Positions 1 through 13,142 of a stretch of DNA of 64,000 nt are shown here, piece after piece. The position numbers were made by a program, and so were the translations under genes. The stretch is from Aquatica leii (Eukaryota; Arthropoda; Insecta; Coleoptera; Lampyridae), in assembly GCA_035610365.1 (NCBI GenBank), contig CM069432.1, positions 180,777,027 to 180,841,026 of the forward strand. The letters are read 5' to 3'. Position 1 is the stretch's first letter. Every line of letters begins with the position of its first letter. The notes below the pieces were generated by a model. It worked only from the letters and a program-made list of their open reading frames with translations, did not search any database and had not been told where the DNA came from.

Positions 1-479
1 TACAACCAGATTTGCCAAGTTAGTCCACGTGAACTAAATTTATATGTCAAAACAATCTCAACTAATCACTGACGGCTCTAGGATCTTTAGACACAGGTAC
101 GGCTTTTTATTAATAAGCTATTTTCAAAACAACTACGATATAAGTTTCTAGTAGCAAAATTTAGAGATTTTTACCCGTAAATTTTATAAAACTGCCTAGA
201 TGTAAACAACAAGAATTAAAAAAAAAAGTGTATGAAAAACAGAAAATAAAATGTCATTATTACTACCGGTTTTTAAAGATTTAAATTGCAAAGGATCGTC
301 GATCCATTAAACGTCATCATATCATTTCATTATCTCTAAGTCAGATACCTAAATACGCACGAATCTGAAACTTTCCATATTTCAAAATTAAATAATCAAC
401 AGATAAACAATAAAGTCTTTAATTCTTTATTTAAGAAATAAGAAATCGACAATATTACGCATTTTCTTTACAATAAAAG

Positions 480-2110
480 TCGACGTGGATCATACGACTT
501 AAATTTATTAATGTAAGCATGAATATTGGCATTTTTACACTTCTCTGCTACTGTCATCATTAGAAAAGATTTCAGCCTGTCCGCGGTCATTGTAGATCGA
601 ATTTTGGATTTTACCAATACCAGTTTTAAAAATGTTTTTTCGGCCTCTACAGAAGTGACCGTTATTATTAAACCCTTAAGTTTTGAGTATACAACTGTGC
701 TGCATGACCCGTCCGAAATGTGGCAATAATGTCAATCACATTTAGTTTATGTCTTTAAAATCCACGTCTTAAAGAAATATATGCAATTCTCTAGTTAGTA
801 AGCCTGAATTTAAGTTAAAAAAAATTGCTATTTTTTCTATAGATTTTCTATCGTTTTCTTTAAGTATAAAAATAGTTTGAAAAGCATCAAGTAACGAGCA
901 TACATTTCGAGAAAATTTTTGTTTGATTCCATTACTTACATAGTCTAAGACTACTCTAAAGCTTTGTTTTTTCTCGCACTTAGTTGTAAAAAAAATGCTG
1001 CGTTTCTGGAACATTATCTATACGAACACTAATGCGCCTTTTTCGTTTCTCTTTGTATATTATGTTGCTGACAAAAGTCCATTAATATATTATATTGTTC
1101 TTCAAAGTAAAAATATTTCTTATACTTCCACAGATTCTGGACAAAACTTTTTCGGCAGCACCATATTTACACTCTTAATTGGATTTAATACTGGTCGTAA
1201 AAAATGCACCTAAAACATAATATCAAAAGGTTATATTAAACTTAGTAAGTTTTAAGCTTGATTGACTACTTTGGAGTCTGTTACAATTTCTTCTAATTCT
1301 TCAAAGATAGTATGACAAGAAACACTACCCTTAATAAAAACGCAAAGATACTCTTACACTCCCAAAAAGCAAAGTATTGCTCTATTACTTTTCATACTAT
1401 CAACTAATACTGAATTTAAACTATAAGCATAACAGTACACATAAAGCATATATGTTTTACTCAATTCAATAATTTTTGATTCTAGTCAACTTTTAATACC
1501 AGAGATGTTACTAGTACCATCATAACACTGGCAAATTATTTTTTGTTTCTCTATCTGTATAGAATCTAAAGTCATATGTTCTAGAAGTATCTCCGCTTTT
1601 GTATAGGCAACTCTTTGCTGACAAGTGTTTCTTGAGGATACAATCTTCAGTACACCAACGAATAATGATTGTACCCTTTTTTTTCAAAAAAATATCTCAA
1701 CAACTATAATTCTTTAAATACATTGCCCAAAATGTCTTACGGGACAACAAAATAGAATTCTTTAACTGTGAGAAAAGTTGTTATATTTTATTTAATTGGT
1801 AACAATCTCTTTTAACACTCTTTAATTTAAACACAAAAAGTTATTTAGGAAAAATAGGATACAGTAAATACTTGATTGAAAACTGTTTTGCCCAACAGGT
1901 CTTGTGCAGTATATTTAAATATAGAATTAGTAGATACCTTTTCTTAAAACAGCTACTGAATTTGATTTTTGTTTATATCGGAGTTAGTTAAATCTGGCTC
2001 TGGCTTATTAGACGTACCAGGTGCTTCTATATCGGCGATGCTTCTGTTTTCTTGACTGACATGGTCATCTCCGGTGAAAACCCTTTATTTTTCTGCCTCA
2101 CTATTTTTTA
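480..2110 (-). pseudogene. hAT-family transposase relic
   Basis: Reading the minus strand, pieces of a hAT-type transposase appear in order but in different frames with stops. The N-terminal part lies near 2070-1620. A stretch reading CYDGTSNISGIKS is near 1550-1510, followed by a region with VLVDSMKSN near 1420. The C-terminal dimerisation region lies at about 690-540 and includes TSVEAEKTFLKL and KIRSTMTADRL. hAT transposases of the TTF/ZMYM-like type carry a C(Y/H)DGA(S)NMSG motif in the catalytic core and an (S)xEAER(S)F...LRxxMxxxRL block near the C-terminus, so two separate conserved blocks agree. Stops and frame changes make it non-functional. I could not find terminal inverted repeats or an 8-bp target duplication, so the element's ends are unknown. 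Confidence 0.75.
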
Positions 2111-4500
2111 AATGTAAGGTATTTTGCTTTTTTCTTGATGTACTATGAAAATTTTAAACACACTTAAATTCACACTTCTACTAAACACATTTCTCTTAGG
2201 CCAAACTCTAGGTATGTTTTAAGCAAATAATTTGACCTTGGCCTCAAATTCGTACTGGCTGCAGTGAATACAATAACTTGCTTCGTTGCTCGGTGTTGTT
2301 ATCTTATGGTTCATGAACAAGAAGAGGGTTACTAAGTCTTGACTATTGTAAATAGAAATTTGCTTGCGGCGCTTGTTAAAAAAAAAGCTTTTCTGAAAAT
2401 TTCTGAGAAATGTAAATTAACGGTAGGTATTGGAGAAGCTAAAAGGCTACAAACAGGGGGTACGTTCGTACCATCGTATCGTAGTGCAACTAATAACAGT
2501 ACTAAAAATGTCGCAAATTTGTTAAATATATCGACACGCTTTTGATTTATATTCTATTCTTTTCTAACATAAGAATTACCCTGTATACAGTAGTCCACCC
2601 ACTTGAAAACTAAACGTACCTAAAGTGATGAAACATAAAGAATAAATAATAATAAAATGCTTTATTTATTGCTATTTTTCAAAGACACATATTAAACATA
2701 GTATACATTACGGATATTGTAAAAAAAAAGTAATATATGATAGATTGTATAACTTGTTAAACTGATTCACACGTGTCTGCCTTATAATATACACATAAAA
2801 AATGTAAAAACAGATTTTGGATATTTTTCATATGAAATTCTTTCTGTGTTTTATGTAAACCTTGTAACAGTGCGTAAATTATTTAACACATTTAAGATGG
2901 CTGACAATCTTTGAAACATTGATTGTTCTTTACATTGTGTTACGTGGAAAAGCTGTTAAAAATATATTGACCGAAAGAAAATAACATAAACGTAGTATTT
3001 GCCGGTGCTCAGTGAAGATGGGGTCGTAGGTCACTTTAAAACAAATCCGGGATTGATGGGAAACTCAAAACGTAAAATCAAAATAAAACAAAAGTCAAAA
3101 AAAAGCACAGGGTGTCAGGAAGGTGTATAGCTTGAAATGGGTTTCTAGACCTTGCCAACCAAAAAGCCCGCTCCTAATGAACACACTCTAAACGGAAATA
3201 CCTTTAACAGAGTAATATTAAAATTATTTTGTACACGACGGACGGAATAAAAGCTTTTTACAAAATTATTTATCTAAAATGTATCGTAAATTAAAAGTTC
3301 TAATGCAAAAAACACAGGTCATAAGCCTTATTTTAGTTTAAATTCAAAGCTTTTAAGCACTCAAATTAACGAAATGTAAAATCATAATTGATTTTGTATT
3401 ACTATAAATACCTTAAATTTTCCTAGTTACAGGAAACGGGTTTCCGGTTGGTTATAAAGCCCTCTAGAAGAAGTTGCTCAAAAATTCAAGTGGTTACAAA
3501 TTTGCGATGGTTCGTCGAAAGATTTTTAACCGCCAAAAGCAAAATGGAACAATACGCCACAAAGTCGCCACTTAACACAATAAATTCCATGAAAATTTAA
3601 TTATACTCAGGCCCAAATTAATCGTCAAAACCGAAAAACATACAAATTAGAAAAAATTCCATTCATTCGAAACTTCATTGATCCCATAATAAACTTACGG
3701 ACATCGCTACCCACGAATTAAAGGTTGAAACCTTCCCTACAATTACATCCTCGGAAAAAAGTGCTCGAAAGTCTTCTAACTGAGCTTAACTTCCCAAAAC
3801 AAAAATCAGTTCTTTTATGATCTGCCTCACCTTTTCAACGTTACAACCAGTGATGTAAATATTCGGGAAAGAGAAAGCATTAAAAAAAAATGACGTGGAA
3901 AAAAATGCAAAAAAATTCAAGTGACACGCAAAAACACAGTTCATTTACGGTCTTTCTCACGGCAAAAAATTCAACGTTAACAAAATAAACATATCCAAAT
4001 CCGAAGCTTTAGTTACAACCATTAAGATTAACTTTGAAACGGAATATTAACAATGTTTGTCGGAAGTACTAAATTGTAAGGTGGGCTTCAAATGTAACAT
4101 AATAAAATCAACATAAATGAATCAAGTGTAAATGAACTAAATATGTACTTAGTACAATACAAATTGAAATCAAAATAAATTTGAAATCGTTAAATAAATT
4201 TAATAACGATGCAAAATTACTTAAATGATAACGAAACGAAATAATAAGAACAAACTCAAATACATAGTATTACACAAAAGAAAACGCACAAAATTAAACA
4301 ACGGTTACAACTGTGGATTTAGTGCTCATTTTTGTCTTAATGTTCATCTTGTTTTCATTAATAACGTTTTTAAACATCTTGTTTTACTAAATATTTTTGC
4401 TTTATTATATTTTCTATTCTACATGCTTTTTAATTTGGTATTTTTAAATATACAAGCATACATGTTGTCTTTTTTATTTTTGATATTGACATTTGAGTAT
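2111..4500. other. AT-rich non-coding stretch
   Basis: No gene, RNA or clear mobile element is recognisable here. A perfect 14-bp palindrome, GGTACGTTCGTACC, sits at 2459-2472 inside a short open stretch (2339-2545 +) whose product I do not recognise. The part from about 3000 to 3200 is somewhat less AT-rich than its surroundings, but no exon could be supported. Confidence 0.4.
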
Positions 4501-4504
4501 TTTT

Positions 4505-4790
4505 GCTTTCCTATAAGGAAAGTATAGCGATCGCAATTTAAAAAAAATTTTTTTTTGTCTTACGTTTCAAGGTCTGATGAATCAGAAAAATGTATTTTCG
4601 ACAAAAAAATTTGGGTCTCGGTGTGTGTCTGTGTGTAACGATGTACCCACGATAACTCTCGAACCAAAAGTCCTAGTAACTGGAAATTTGGTATGTAGCT
4701 GGCTTTTCATATTATCTTCTATCAAAAGACAGTTCTGATAAAAAAAAACAGGAAGTGAATAGTTTTTTTTTATATAATTTTGTAGGTATG
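4505..4790. repeat. unclassified repeat-like segment
   Basis: This segment starts with a small palindrome (CTTTCCTATAAGGAAAG), then A and T runs, then a less AT-rich block with GGTGTGTGTCTGTGTGTAAC and CGATAACTCTCGAACC. The texture suggests a dispersed insect repeat rather than unique intron sequence. No second copy was seen in this window and no coding potential is evident. Confidence 0.3.
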
Positions 4791-5177
4791 TAAATTATAC
4801 TCGACTTATTTTTACAGTTTCTTATAGAAATAAGAGATAATTCTTCATAACAATTAATTCAAATAAAATTTTTTTTTGACATTAACAAATTATTAGATAT
4901 TTTATTTACAATTAAAATAAATTCACAAATATAATCTAGGTTCGAATCATGTCTGCGACGAAGAATGTTTCATAATATGAAAAAATTATCTTGAGATGTT
5001 TTATGTCTGCACTATTTGTTTGCTTGCTGGGTAATAAGGTAAATATTGTTATAAAATGACTACTGTCAACCACACTTGTGTCTACATAAAATGTGGTAAA
5101 AGTGGATTAAATTAGTACGTTTAAGAACAGGCGTAAACAATAATTTATTTAAAAAATTAGCTTACAAAGTAAAAAGT

Positions 5178-6660
5178 ATGTCCCACTACGAAAAGCAAAT
5201 AGCAGTACTACACGATAAAACCACATTAAAGAAATATTTAGATTACAATGTCACTGAAGATATGATGGAAGAATTTGAAGGTTTGGGAGCAGTAGGAAGA
5301 CACGCAAAACTGGGTAATACCGCGCTTGTATTTTATGTCAAAGAAGTTTTCCACGATTGGAAACTGTCTTACTGCTATTATATTTTGTCAGGTCCGGTAA
5401 AAAGGCACATTCTAAAAAAAGTAATAACATCAGTTTTAAAATCATTAATAGAGTTAACTTTGGAACCACGGATAATCGTTAATGATCAAAGTACGAATAA
5501 CAGAAATGCAGCAAAAATAAATAAGTAAATGCTCTAATAAAAACCAACCATACATTGAAATTGATACCAAAAAAAAATAATCTTTGTTTTGACATTCCAC
5601 ATCTTTTAAAACGTTTGCGCAATAATTTCATGCATTACAATTTGTAATTTATGGAAACAAAATATCCTGGGAAGATTTTACTTATAAGATTGATCAACAC
5701 AGTTACACAACAAGAGCAATGGTTAAAATTACAGAAGCTCATATAAACCCAACAACTTTTCAAAAAATGCGTTTTAAATACGCAGCACAGTATTTTCACA
5801 CACTGTAGCATCTACTATTCGTACATTAGTTTCAAGAAGTCACTTACAATCAGATACCGCAGAATATATGGCTAATTTTATTAATAAAATAAATATGTTA
5901 TTTGATTCCTTAAATAGTCGTATTTTGAAAAGTCCAAATCCAAATAGACGTCCTCTTTCAATCTATAATTCTTGCGTAAAAGATAATTTAAAACATGGTT
6001 TAGAATATTTTAAAAAAATTGAATTGTTTGAAGTAAATAAAAAGCTGAACAACATTTACTACATTGAGGGTTTTCAATGGCTAATTAAAGCAGTGCTTTC
6101 CTTGTAGACTGACTTAAAAGAAGAAAAGTTCATTATTTATTAACTGGGTTTCTAAAGCAAGATCTCTTGGAAAACTTTTTTTTAGAAATTCGTACTAGAG
6201 GAGGCTACAATCACACTCCTAGTGTAAAACAATTTAGAAATGCAATGCAACACAACATTAATATTCGTATGCAACCATCTATTGACAGTGGAAATTGTGA
6301 ACCCCAACAAGAATATTATCTAAACTTTGGAACTAAATTAGAATGCAAAGATCAATTTTTTATTTTTTGTAAAGATTATGGCACTTTTCTTGTGCACACT
6401 AACATCAGATTTACTTCGAGAATTTAATACATCTTTTGAAAAAAACAAGATAGAACTTGGAATATTTGCGTAAATTGATAATGACTTAAGAACGTATCTA
6501 CAGAATAATGAAAATTGGCAACTTTTAGTAGATAATTCGGACTGTAAAAAACATTTGAATAGATTAAGAAATGTGGTTAATCTATTGTATTCTTATTTTT
6601 TTAGTATTAAAATAAACAATACTACTTTGACTTATAAAGTTTAAATTCACATTTTTATTT
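5178..6660 (+). pseudogene. P-element-type transposase relic (THAP9-like core)
   Basis: A decayed transposase of the P-element superfamily lies here in several frames. The first open part (5178-5525) contains a long block ending in VNDQSTNN, which resembles the DQ-x-x-N catalytic neighbourhood of P-type RNase H domains. Next comes HIFKT/LLKRLRNNFMH-like sequence near 5590-5640. A frame-shifted block with KITEAHINPTTFQKMRFKYA (near 5725-5785) follows, then LFDSLNSR near 5900. The segment at about 6165-6300 reads LENFFLEIRTRGGYNHTPS, the C-terminal box of P/THAP9 transposases. Several frameshifts and stops show it is dead. No THAP domain or terminal repeats were found next to it. It is the only trace of a P-type catalytic core in the window, which is relevant to the THAP element near 54 kb. 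Confidence 0.8.
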
Positions 6661-8100
6661 AAAGCTAAAACTTGTGAGATTGTTCTTATAAAACTGTAAC
6701 CAAACCAAATATGTGATGTTTTTGAACAAAAAGTTAATATGTACCAGCTGATAATACTATGTACGTGAATGCAGATCCGTTGCTGATTACAATTAAAAAA
6801 ATTAGGAGTAGCAGAAAATCATAACCAAAGTTGACCGTTGATAATGCAGATGCAATCTTTCATATTAACATTTCTCTTCAATCAAGCCGAATACTTTGTA
6901 TTTTCGTTGATTGAAAACATTTCCAATTAACAGTATTTTATAAACACCTATTGAGAGGTGAAACTTGAAGTAACGAGATAAACATTTAAAGAATCCTAAT
7001 CAACTCGTTGTTATTGCAGTATCAAAGACTTAAGAATTTATTTCAACATATGTCGGTCCTACCGAACGATTGCGAATTGTAGTTTACTAGAATTCCTAGT
7101 CACCACATTACAAGCGCAGCTTCTTCTATAAGAAGTGCAAGTGCAACAAAGAGTAGAAGGAGTGAGTTATATGGTACGCTTTTATCCGTAAGCGTTACAC
7201 ATCTTAGTAAACTTTTCAATCAACGCCACTACTTTTTTCTCTTCCAGATTTTCTTTCCTTTTTTATTTAAAAAAAATTTTAATGTGTAAGAAATCTTATA
7301 AGTTACAATGTTTTAAATTTAAAATCAAGTATAAAATGTATAGAGTAAAGATTAAAAAAAAAGTAATAAGAAATAAGAATAAGAAATCAAAAGAAAAGAA
7401 ATCAAAATAGCAAAATAGTAAAAGTAAAATAAAATAAACAATTTAAAAAAAATTAACAAAGATAGACTTACTCTGCGGTAAAAATTTACTGAGAAGAACT
7501 AACGCACACTTTTTGTTTTCTTCTTATGCAAACGGTTTTTCCCGAATAAACATGTTTTTCAAATAACAAGAATTAAAAACTGTATAGCTAAATTTTATGT
7601 ATAAGAAAGAAGAATGTATATATAAAACAATAATTAAAACAAAACACCCCACAACTCAACAAAACCATTTATATAGGAATTGAAAATTATTATTAAAGAA
7701 TTTACTCGTGCACGTTTTAACAGGAATGATTTGCAAATTAACCTAAGCCCAATTAACAATCTTATATCTTTGCCACAAAACAAGAATTGTTATTACTAAC
7801 GACCTACGTACAAACACACAAGTAATGCAAATTGCTGCAGATCAAATGTTATTTTGTAAAACTAAACCGAATTGTAATTCTGTTTGTTTAAGTTTAAAAA
7901 AAAATGTTCTGCAAATAAATTGTAAATTTTACCTGTTACAAATAGTTGTTTGCTTATGACAAATAAAAATTTTGACAATTACTAGTAACGCAAACTAACA
8001 AATTGAAAGATTACAGCAATTAATCACCCAAGCGCAATACTTTTTAAATAAATTATTTCTAGAAAAAGCAGAAGCAACCCAGTGAGCAAATTATAGCTAA
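6661..8100. other. AT-rich non-coding stretch
   Basis: I see no gene or recognisable repeat here, only A/T runs and short simple-sequence tracts. Confidence 0.4.
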
Positions 8101-8101
8101 A

Positions 8102-8361
8102 ACCGGCTGTTTTATAACTACTTTAGCTTTTAAAGTTACTCTTTAGAACGCCTTTAAGTGACTTGTGGAAAAACTAAAGCCTCCATGAAGCGTTTAAGTA
8201 GCTAAAAATTTCGCAGTTATGTAGCTGTTAGAGAGCTGCGGTACTAGCAAAGCCTTAAAGAAGCTGTAAAGGAACCGTAAACCACCTTTTGGAAACAACT
8301 GTGCTGCTTAAATAGCTTTATTTTACTACCTTTAAGTAGCTTAAAAAACAACCAAAGAAAA
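8102..8361. mobile_element. MITE-like element with imperfect terminal inverted repeats
   Basis: The left end reads GGCTGTTTTATAACTACTT and the reverse complement of the right end reads GGTTGTTTTTTAAGCTACTT, giving imperfect inverted termini about 260 bp apart. The inside repeats variants of TTTAAGTAGCT in both orientations (for example near 8190 and 8333). There is no coding capacity. A target duplication could not be defined, so the exact ends and superfamily are open. Confidence 0.4.
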
Positions 8362-8465
8362 TAAATTGATTACTTATTTTACTTCTTCTCGTTTTGTCTA
8401 CGTGTTTTACAGGTGTATATTAGGTGTATTTTTGTTATATATATTTTAAAAACGCAAATTTTTCT

Positions 8466-8556
8466 CCTGGTCAGATTTAAACCCGCGATCTCCTACCTGA
8501 TGGATTTGTCATTATAACATATTCCAACTGAGCTATCCTACAAGATACACGTTGCG
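8466..8556 (-). repeat. tRNA-derived SINE head
   Basis: On the minus strand an A-box-like sequence TAGCTCAGTTGG (complement of 8524-8535) is followed by a B-box-like sequence GGGTTTAAATC (complement of 8474-8484). The spacing and the poor match to a cloverleaf argue for a tRNA-derived SINE or degenerate tRNA copy rather than a working tRNA gene. Confidence 0.5.
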
Positions 8557-8754
8557 TTCACGGACTGCTTAATATTTTATAATCTGATTTTACAATACGA
8601 AAAATATGGGCGTTATCAAAGTTTTAGATTTTGAATTTGAAATCTAGTTATTTATGTTTTAACCAGCGCTTTTTATAAGATACTTGCTGTAATTTGGTAT
8701 AATTGATAAATTTTTGCAAACATTGTTGAGGTTAAGAAATGCATATTAAGTTTT

Positions 8755-9322
8755 ATCACTAATTTTCCATTGTTTTAAGTATTTATTTGTGTGTGTGTGT
8801 GTGTGTGTGTATGGATTGTTTGCTTATATTTATAAGGGAATAATACAAAACAAGGATTAAGTGTGGTTTAATTGGTATGTGCTTCAATAAATGTATGTTG
8901 TTTTTTTATCCGTTACATTTAAATTTTAGGTATGGTAGTTAAATAAGGATCAAGTATCATTTTATTCTATTTCTGTTTCGACACATATTTGTGCATAAAA
9001 ATGAACTCTCACAACAGCACAGAGACTACGCTGTAATTTAAAGAGAAAGTTTCACAAAACCGAAATATATTATTAAGATATACCAGCAGTATTAGAAGTT
9101 CTTACCTATCTAAGCTGGATACCATCTCAAAATATGAGATTTACAAGGGGTGTGATTTGTAAGCATATTGGAGATGTTTTGCACGAAAGAAAGGATACGA
9201 AAAAAAATTGAAGTAGCTAGTACGCAGTACAATTAGTTTTTAAACGGTGCACGTACTTATACTAAGTGATTAAATCAATAACCATTAAATGTTTGATTAT
9301 GTGAAAACTAATCGTACTTATC
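8755..9322 (+). repeat. dispersed repeat family B, copy 1
   Basis: This copy shares long stretches with 12484-13142 and 28727-29412. Shared landmarks are GGATTGTTTGCTTATATTTA near 8813, GCATAAAAATGAAC near 8993 and ACTAAGTGATTAAAT near 9258. A (GT)n microsatellite lies at about 8791-8812. Near 9083-9210 is an open stretch of about 40 codons (with SWIPSQNM and RGVICKHIGDVLHERK) that stays open in all three copies. The family is not one I recognise; the ends are defined only by where similarity stops. Confidence 0.65.
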
Positions 9323-9476
9323 GTACCAATTTTGCCTTTCGGGTATGTATATAAGTAATGTAGTAGTTTCACATTTTTCTAAAAATTATTTCGCCATTTT
9401 AATACTAATCTTTTATAACTTTACTGCAATTTTTTTCCACTATCTTATTTACAATTAACGGTTTAAACTTAACAGT

Positions 9477-9800
9477 CGTATTAGTGTAGTGCTTAGAATG
9501 GTTGCTTCGTAATCGAGGAAGCCCGCGTTCGACTCCAGGTACACCCACAGCTTTTATTATTCGTTCTCACTGTGAGAGAGAAAAAAACTCACGAAAAGCT
9601 CATCTACGTTTTTGGCCGAGGTCAATGGTGAAATCAGAAAGTCATCTTTTTGACGCAATAAAAATTACCAGTTATGCCATAACATAATGAAAAAAGAAAA
9701 AATGTGAGAGAGAAAAAAAACTTTCCCAAAAACATCTCATATACGTTTATGGCGAGGTCGTGTGACGTCAAAAGTGGAAAGGATATCCGGCCTTCGCTAC
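9477..9800 (+). repeat. tRNA-derived SINE
   Basis: The head has an A-box-like TAGTGTAGTGCTTAG at about 9482 and a strong B box, GTTCGACTCC, at 9527-9536. It does not fold into a normal cloverleaf: the middle hairpin has a 4-nt loop, so it is not a functional tRNA. The body has two related segments, one with TCATCTACGTTTTTGGCCGA near 9600 and one with ATACGTTTATGGCGAGGTC near 9740, suggesting an internal duplication. The 3' limit is approximate. Confidence 0.5.
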
Positions 9801-11680
9801 TCACATACAATAAACTTTCACAACCACGTTTATTGTTTGTGGTTAACAAAAAAAATTGATACAGCAAAATAAATGCTAAAAAGGCTGAATAAAAGCGAAA
9901 TAAATTTGAAATAAACTGTACGCGAATGACAAATGTCAAAATAATTTTTGGTGCACTCATAGATGGCTCAGAAAATCAAGTTGTACATAAAATTCGTATG
10001 AAGCGAATACTAGCTACAACGCTACATTATCATTAACGGTAAAGTTAGTGTAGTGTACGTGCTAAATTTAAAAATAATTTAAACATATTACCAAAAAAGA
10101 AATGCTTACAAATTTAATCATAATTTTATAGTTTATTTCAAAGCTTCTAAAGTTCGTTTTGGAAAGCAGAATTAAGAATTAATAAATAAAGTGTTAGAAA
10201 CTTTAATGTAACTATTATGTATATAAACTGAAAAAATTAAATATTTAAACATAGTTGTTATTTTTAGATTATTTACGGTAGGTGAATATGATTATTTATA
10301 TAAAAACTTTATGTAACGTGTGTGACTATACATTTTTAATACATTTTTTATGTGTAAAATACTATGCACACAATTCATTTTGTGAAACAAACATTTTACC
10401 GTATAAAAGTTGTATTAAGCTTTTTTAGTTAGAGAAGAGAAACGATTATTAACAAATGATATTCTTAGCATTAAAACAAAAAATAAGTACATAATAGCAC
10501 TAGTTATTATAATTAGTTTTTTATTTTGTCGGTAACGATTTTAGATTTCAACTTTCAACCAAGTTGCATTTTTTAAACTAATACACTGTTTAGTAAGAAT
10601 AATGTATATTGAGGTACTATGAAGACATATCAAATAAAATTTAAACTAAGTAGAAGATAATAAAAAAACGTGTAAATAATTGTAATAGTTTAAAAAATAA
10701 ACAAACAAAATATTTAACATTTTTAAATGTAGCGAAAAAACGTTAATTTAAAAAAACCGTTTGGTTATAGTGATTCGTTTATTTCTTTCTGGAATTTTAT
10801 TTATTTAGAATAGTTTACATTTTTGTGTATCGGAAATAATGGGATCAAAACAAACGCAGTAATATTAAAGTACGTAAAAAACTACATACAAAGGTTTTTA
10901 ATATGCTTGTTATCTATAAATGCCATTTTGTTTTGTAACATAAATTTTGTAATTACGTTTTATTTATTTAAAAACTATGATTTAATTAATTTAATGTAAA
11001 CAAATAAAACAATTTACAGTAAGTACTTGTTTTATATATAATTTAAAAAAACAACAAACCTTATATAAAAAAAATCAAATTTAGGGATATTTAAATTTTA
11101 TATACAATTTTTTCTGTTTATAAACACTATTAAAAAAAATAATAAAATTGAGGACATTTTAAAACAGCAAATAAATTGTTTGTGTTTAAGCAATAATAGT
11201 TATTTAATTATTTTGTAAACAAGCAAAAATTAATAAACATAACTGCAGTGCCTGTAAACAAATGTCAAAAAAATATTAATGCCTTTTTGCAAACGATACT
11301 GTCACAAAACGATAGTCATCATAGATTCCTGAAACCAAAAATAATAGATTTAAAAAAATTGAAAGGGTAGTAGTGAGTTAGCTATAATATGATTAAATAA
11401 TCAGTAAAACTAAAATTAAACGCAAAAACAAACAAACAAAGCGCAATGTTATTAATGTTAGCATTATTTTTATGTAAGTTTATTTTACAAATGAATTATC
11501 GATAACTGCGTCACATTGTGTTAGTCCTCACGCGCGCGACAGAAAAAATTGTGATCACTTTTTTTACAAAATTGGATATTATTTTCACTATAAACTTTTA
11601 CGTACATTTTTGCAACTGCAGAAGATATTTGTTTTTTATATTGTTTTAATTCTAATACATCAATTACAGCATTTGCAAAC
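9801..11680. other. AT-rich non-coding stretch
   Basis: No gene or repeat is recognised. The sequence is dominated by A/T runs and TTTAAA-type words. Confidence 0.4.
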
Positions 11681-11773
11681 AACGTGTTAAAACTGCGTGG
11701 TTTTATAAAACTTGATAAGCAACTGTCGGTTTAGACCGCGTCGAAGATAAACACCCAGACTTTTTAGACTTAC

Positions 11774-11887
11774 ATTAGTCCTAGTGTCTCCTTGAGAACT
11801 AAAACAAGAAGTAGAACTTAACCTTTGCCCTATTGTCATTAGTGAACTCAAACAAACTGACGTTTTGCAAGACATTGCAGCTTGCAT
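11774..11887 (-). CDS. possible first coding exon, unidentified gene
   Basis: On the minus strand an ATG at 11887 opens 38 codons that end exactly at a good splice donor (AAT|GTAAGT). The peptide begins MQAAMSCKTSVCLSSLMTIG and is rich in Ser and Thr with only one acidic residue, as in some mitochondrial targeting sequences. The DNA is less AT-rich than its surroundings. No following exon was found, so this may be chance; I do not recognise the protein. Confidence 0.25.
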
Positions 11888-12483
11888 CTTCAGAATGGTA
11901 AATGTCGTTCAGTCGCGGTCTAAGCCAAAAGTCGCTTATAATCATAAACAATACAACCGCGAAAGCTTAAGATTTTATATTTGATGATTACTACAATTGT
12001 TCATTCTAAATGATTTCCGTGTGGCCAACATTACTTAATGTTTCTAATTATTATCAGCTAAAAATTAGGAAACTCATTAAATATTTAAAAACATTTTTAA
12101 TATTAATCGAAATTCTAGTTTTTTTTTGTACCAGATATTTGGAAGTGAGTTATTGAACGAAGGATAGTCTATAAAAACAGTATTTTAAGTGCAATCAATT
12201 TAGGAGCTAAACATGTTTACAGTGATATGCTAGAAAACTCAACTTGTGAGAAATCGATGTCACGGGAATTATCCAGAATGGATAATTGCATTGTATATAA
12301 ATTTTATAGTAAGCCCAATGTAAAATTTTTACTCCCAATTTTGGATGCAAAAAGACCGTAGCGCATCTATTGGTTACACCCAAAATTACAAATACGTTAA
12401 TTTTATGATGCAAACAGCAGATGTCACTAAGAACTCATGTGTTTAAAAAGAAACCTGTTAAATCTACATAACGTATATCGTTA

Positions 12484-13142
12484 ATTAGGCAATAGAACTA
12501 TATATCAAAATAGTTTCAATATGGCGGCGTCGGTGAAAACAAATCGTGTTTACGAATGTTTTTCATTGAGTAATGCACTAATTTTCCATTTTTTTAGTAT
12601 TTATTTTTTTGTATGTGTGGATTGTTTGCTTATATTTATAAGTTAAAACCGGAAGTAACACAAAACAAGGTTGAGGTGTAGTTTATTTGCTATATACTTC
12701 AATGAAACTAAGTTGTTTTTTTTATCATTTACGTTTACAATTTAGTAGAGAAAGCATGTTACATACTTATGCCGTTGTGGGGAAAGTAGTTAAATAAGGA
12801 TTAGGTATCATTTTATTAAATTCCTACTTTAACACAAATTTTTGCATAAATACGAACTTTCACAACAGCACAAAGATTGCTGCTTAACTGCAATTAAAAG
12901 AAAAACTTTAACAAATTCGAAATATAGTTTAAGGAAAATTCAGCAGTATTAGGAGTTGTTACTCATCTAGACTGGATACAATCTCAAAATATTGTACCTA
13001 CAAGAGGTGCAATTCTTAAGCGTAATGTAGATGTTGCACCAAAGAAAAGATATGAAAAGAAATCTATTAAAAGTTGAAGTAGTACCTAGTACAATCAGCT
13101 TTCAAGCAATGTAGATACTTATACTAAGTGATTAAATAAATA
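12484..13142 (+). repeat. dispersed repeat family B, copy 2
   Basis: This copy matches the copies at 8755 and 28727 over most of its length. It shares with the third copy an extended left part that includes TTAGGCAAT and TTTCAATATGGCG. The open segment common to the family lies at about 12940-13078 (HLDWIQSQN, TRGAILKR). It contains a 3-nt length difference relative to copy 3 that keeps the frame. Confidence 0.65.

Noticed and set aside
4930..4960. Isolated B-box-like GGTTCGAATC
   Set aside because: No A box or fold lies upstream; a single 10-base match is not enough.
9477..9550. Functional tRNA gene
   Set aside because: The B box is good, but the acceptor and anticodon arms do not fold. 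A SINE head fits better.
9502..9960. Open stretches over and after the SINE at 9.5 kb
   Set aside because: They lie inside SINE sequence or AT-rich DNA, without similarity or splice context.
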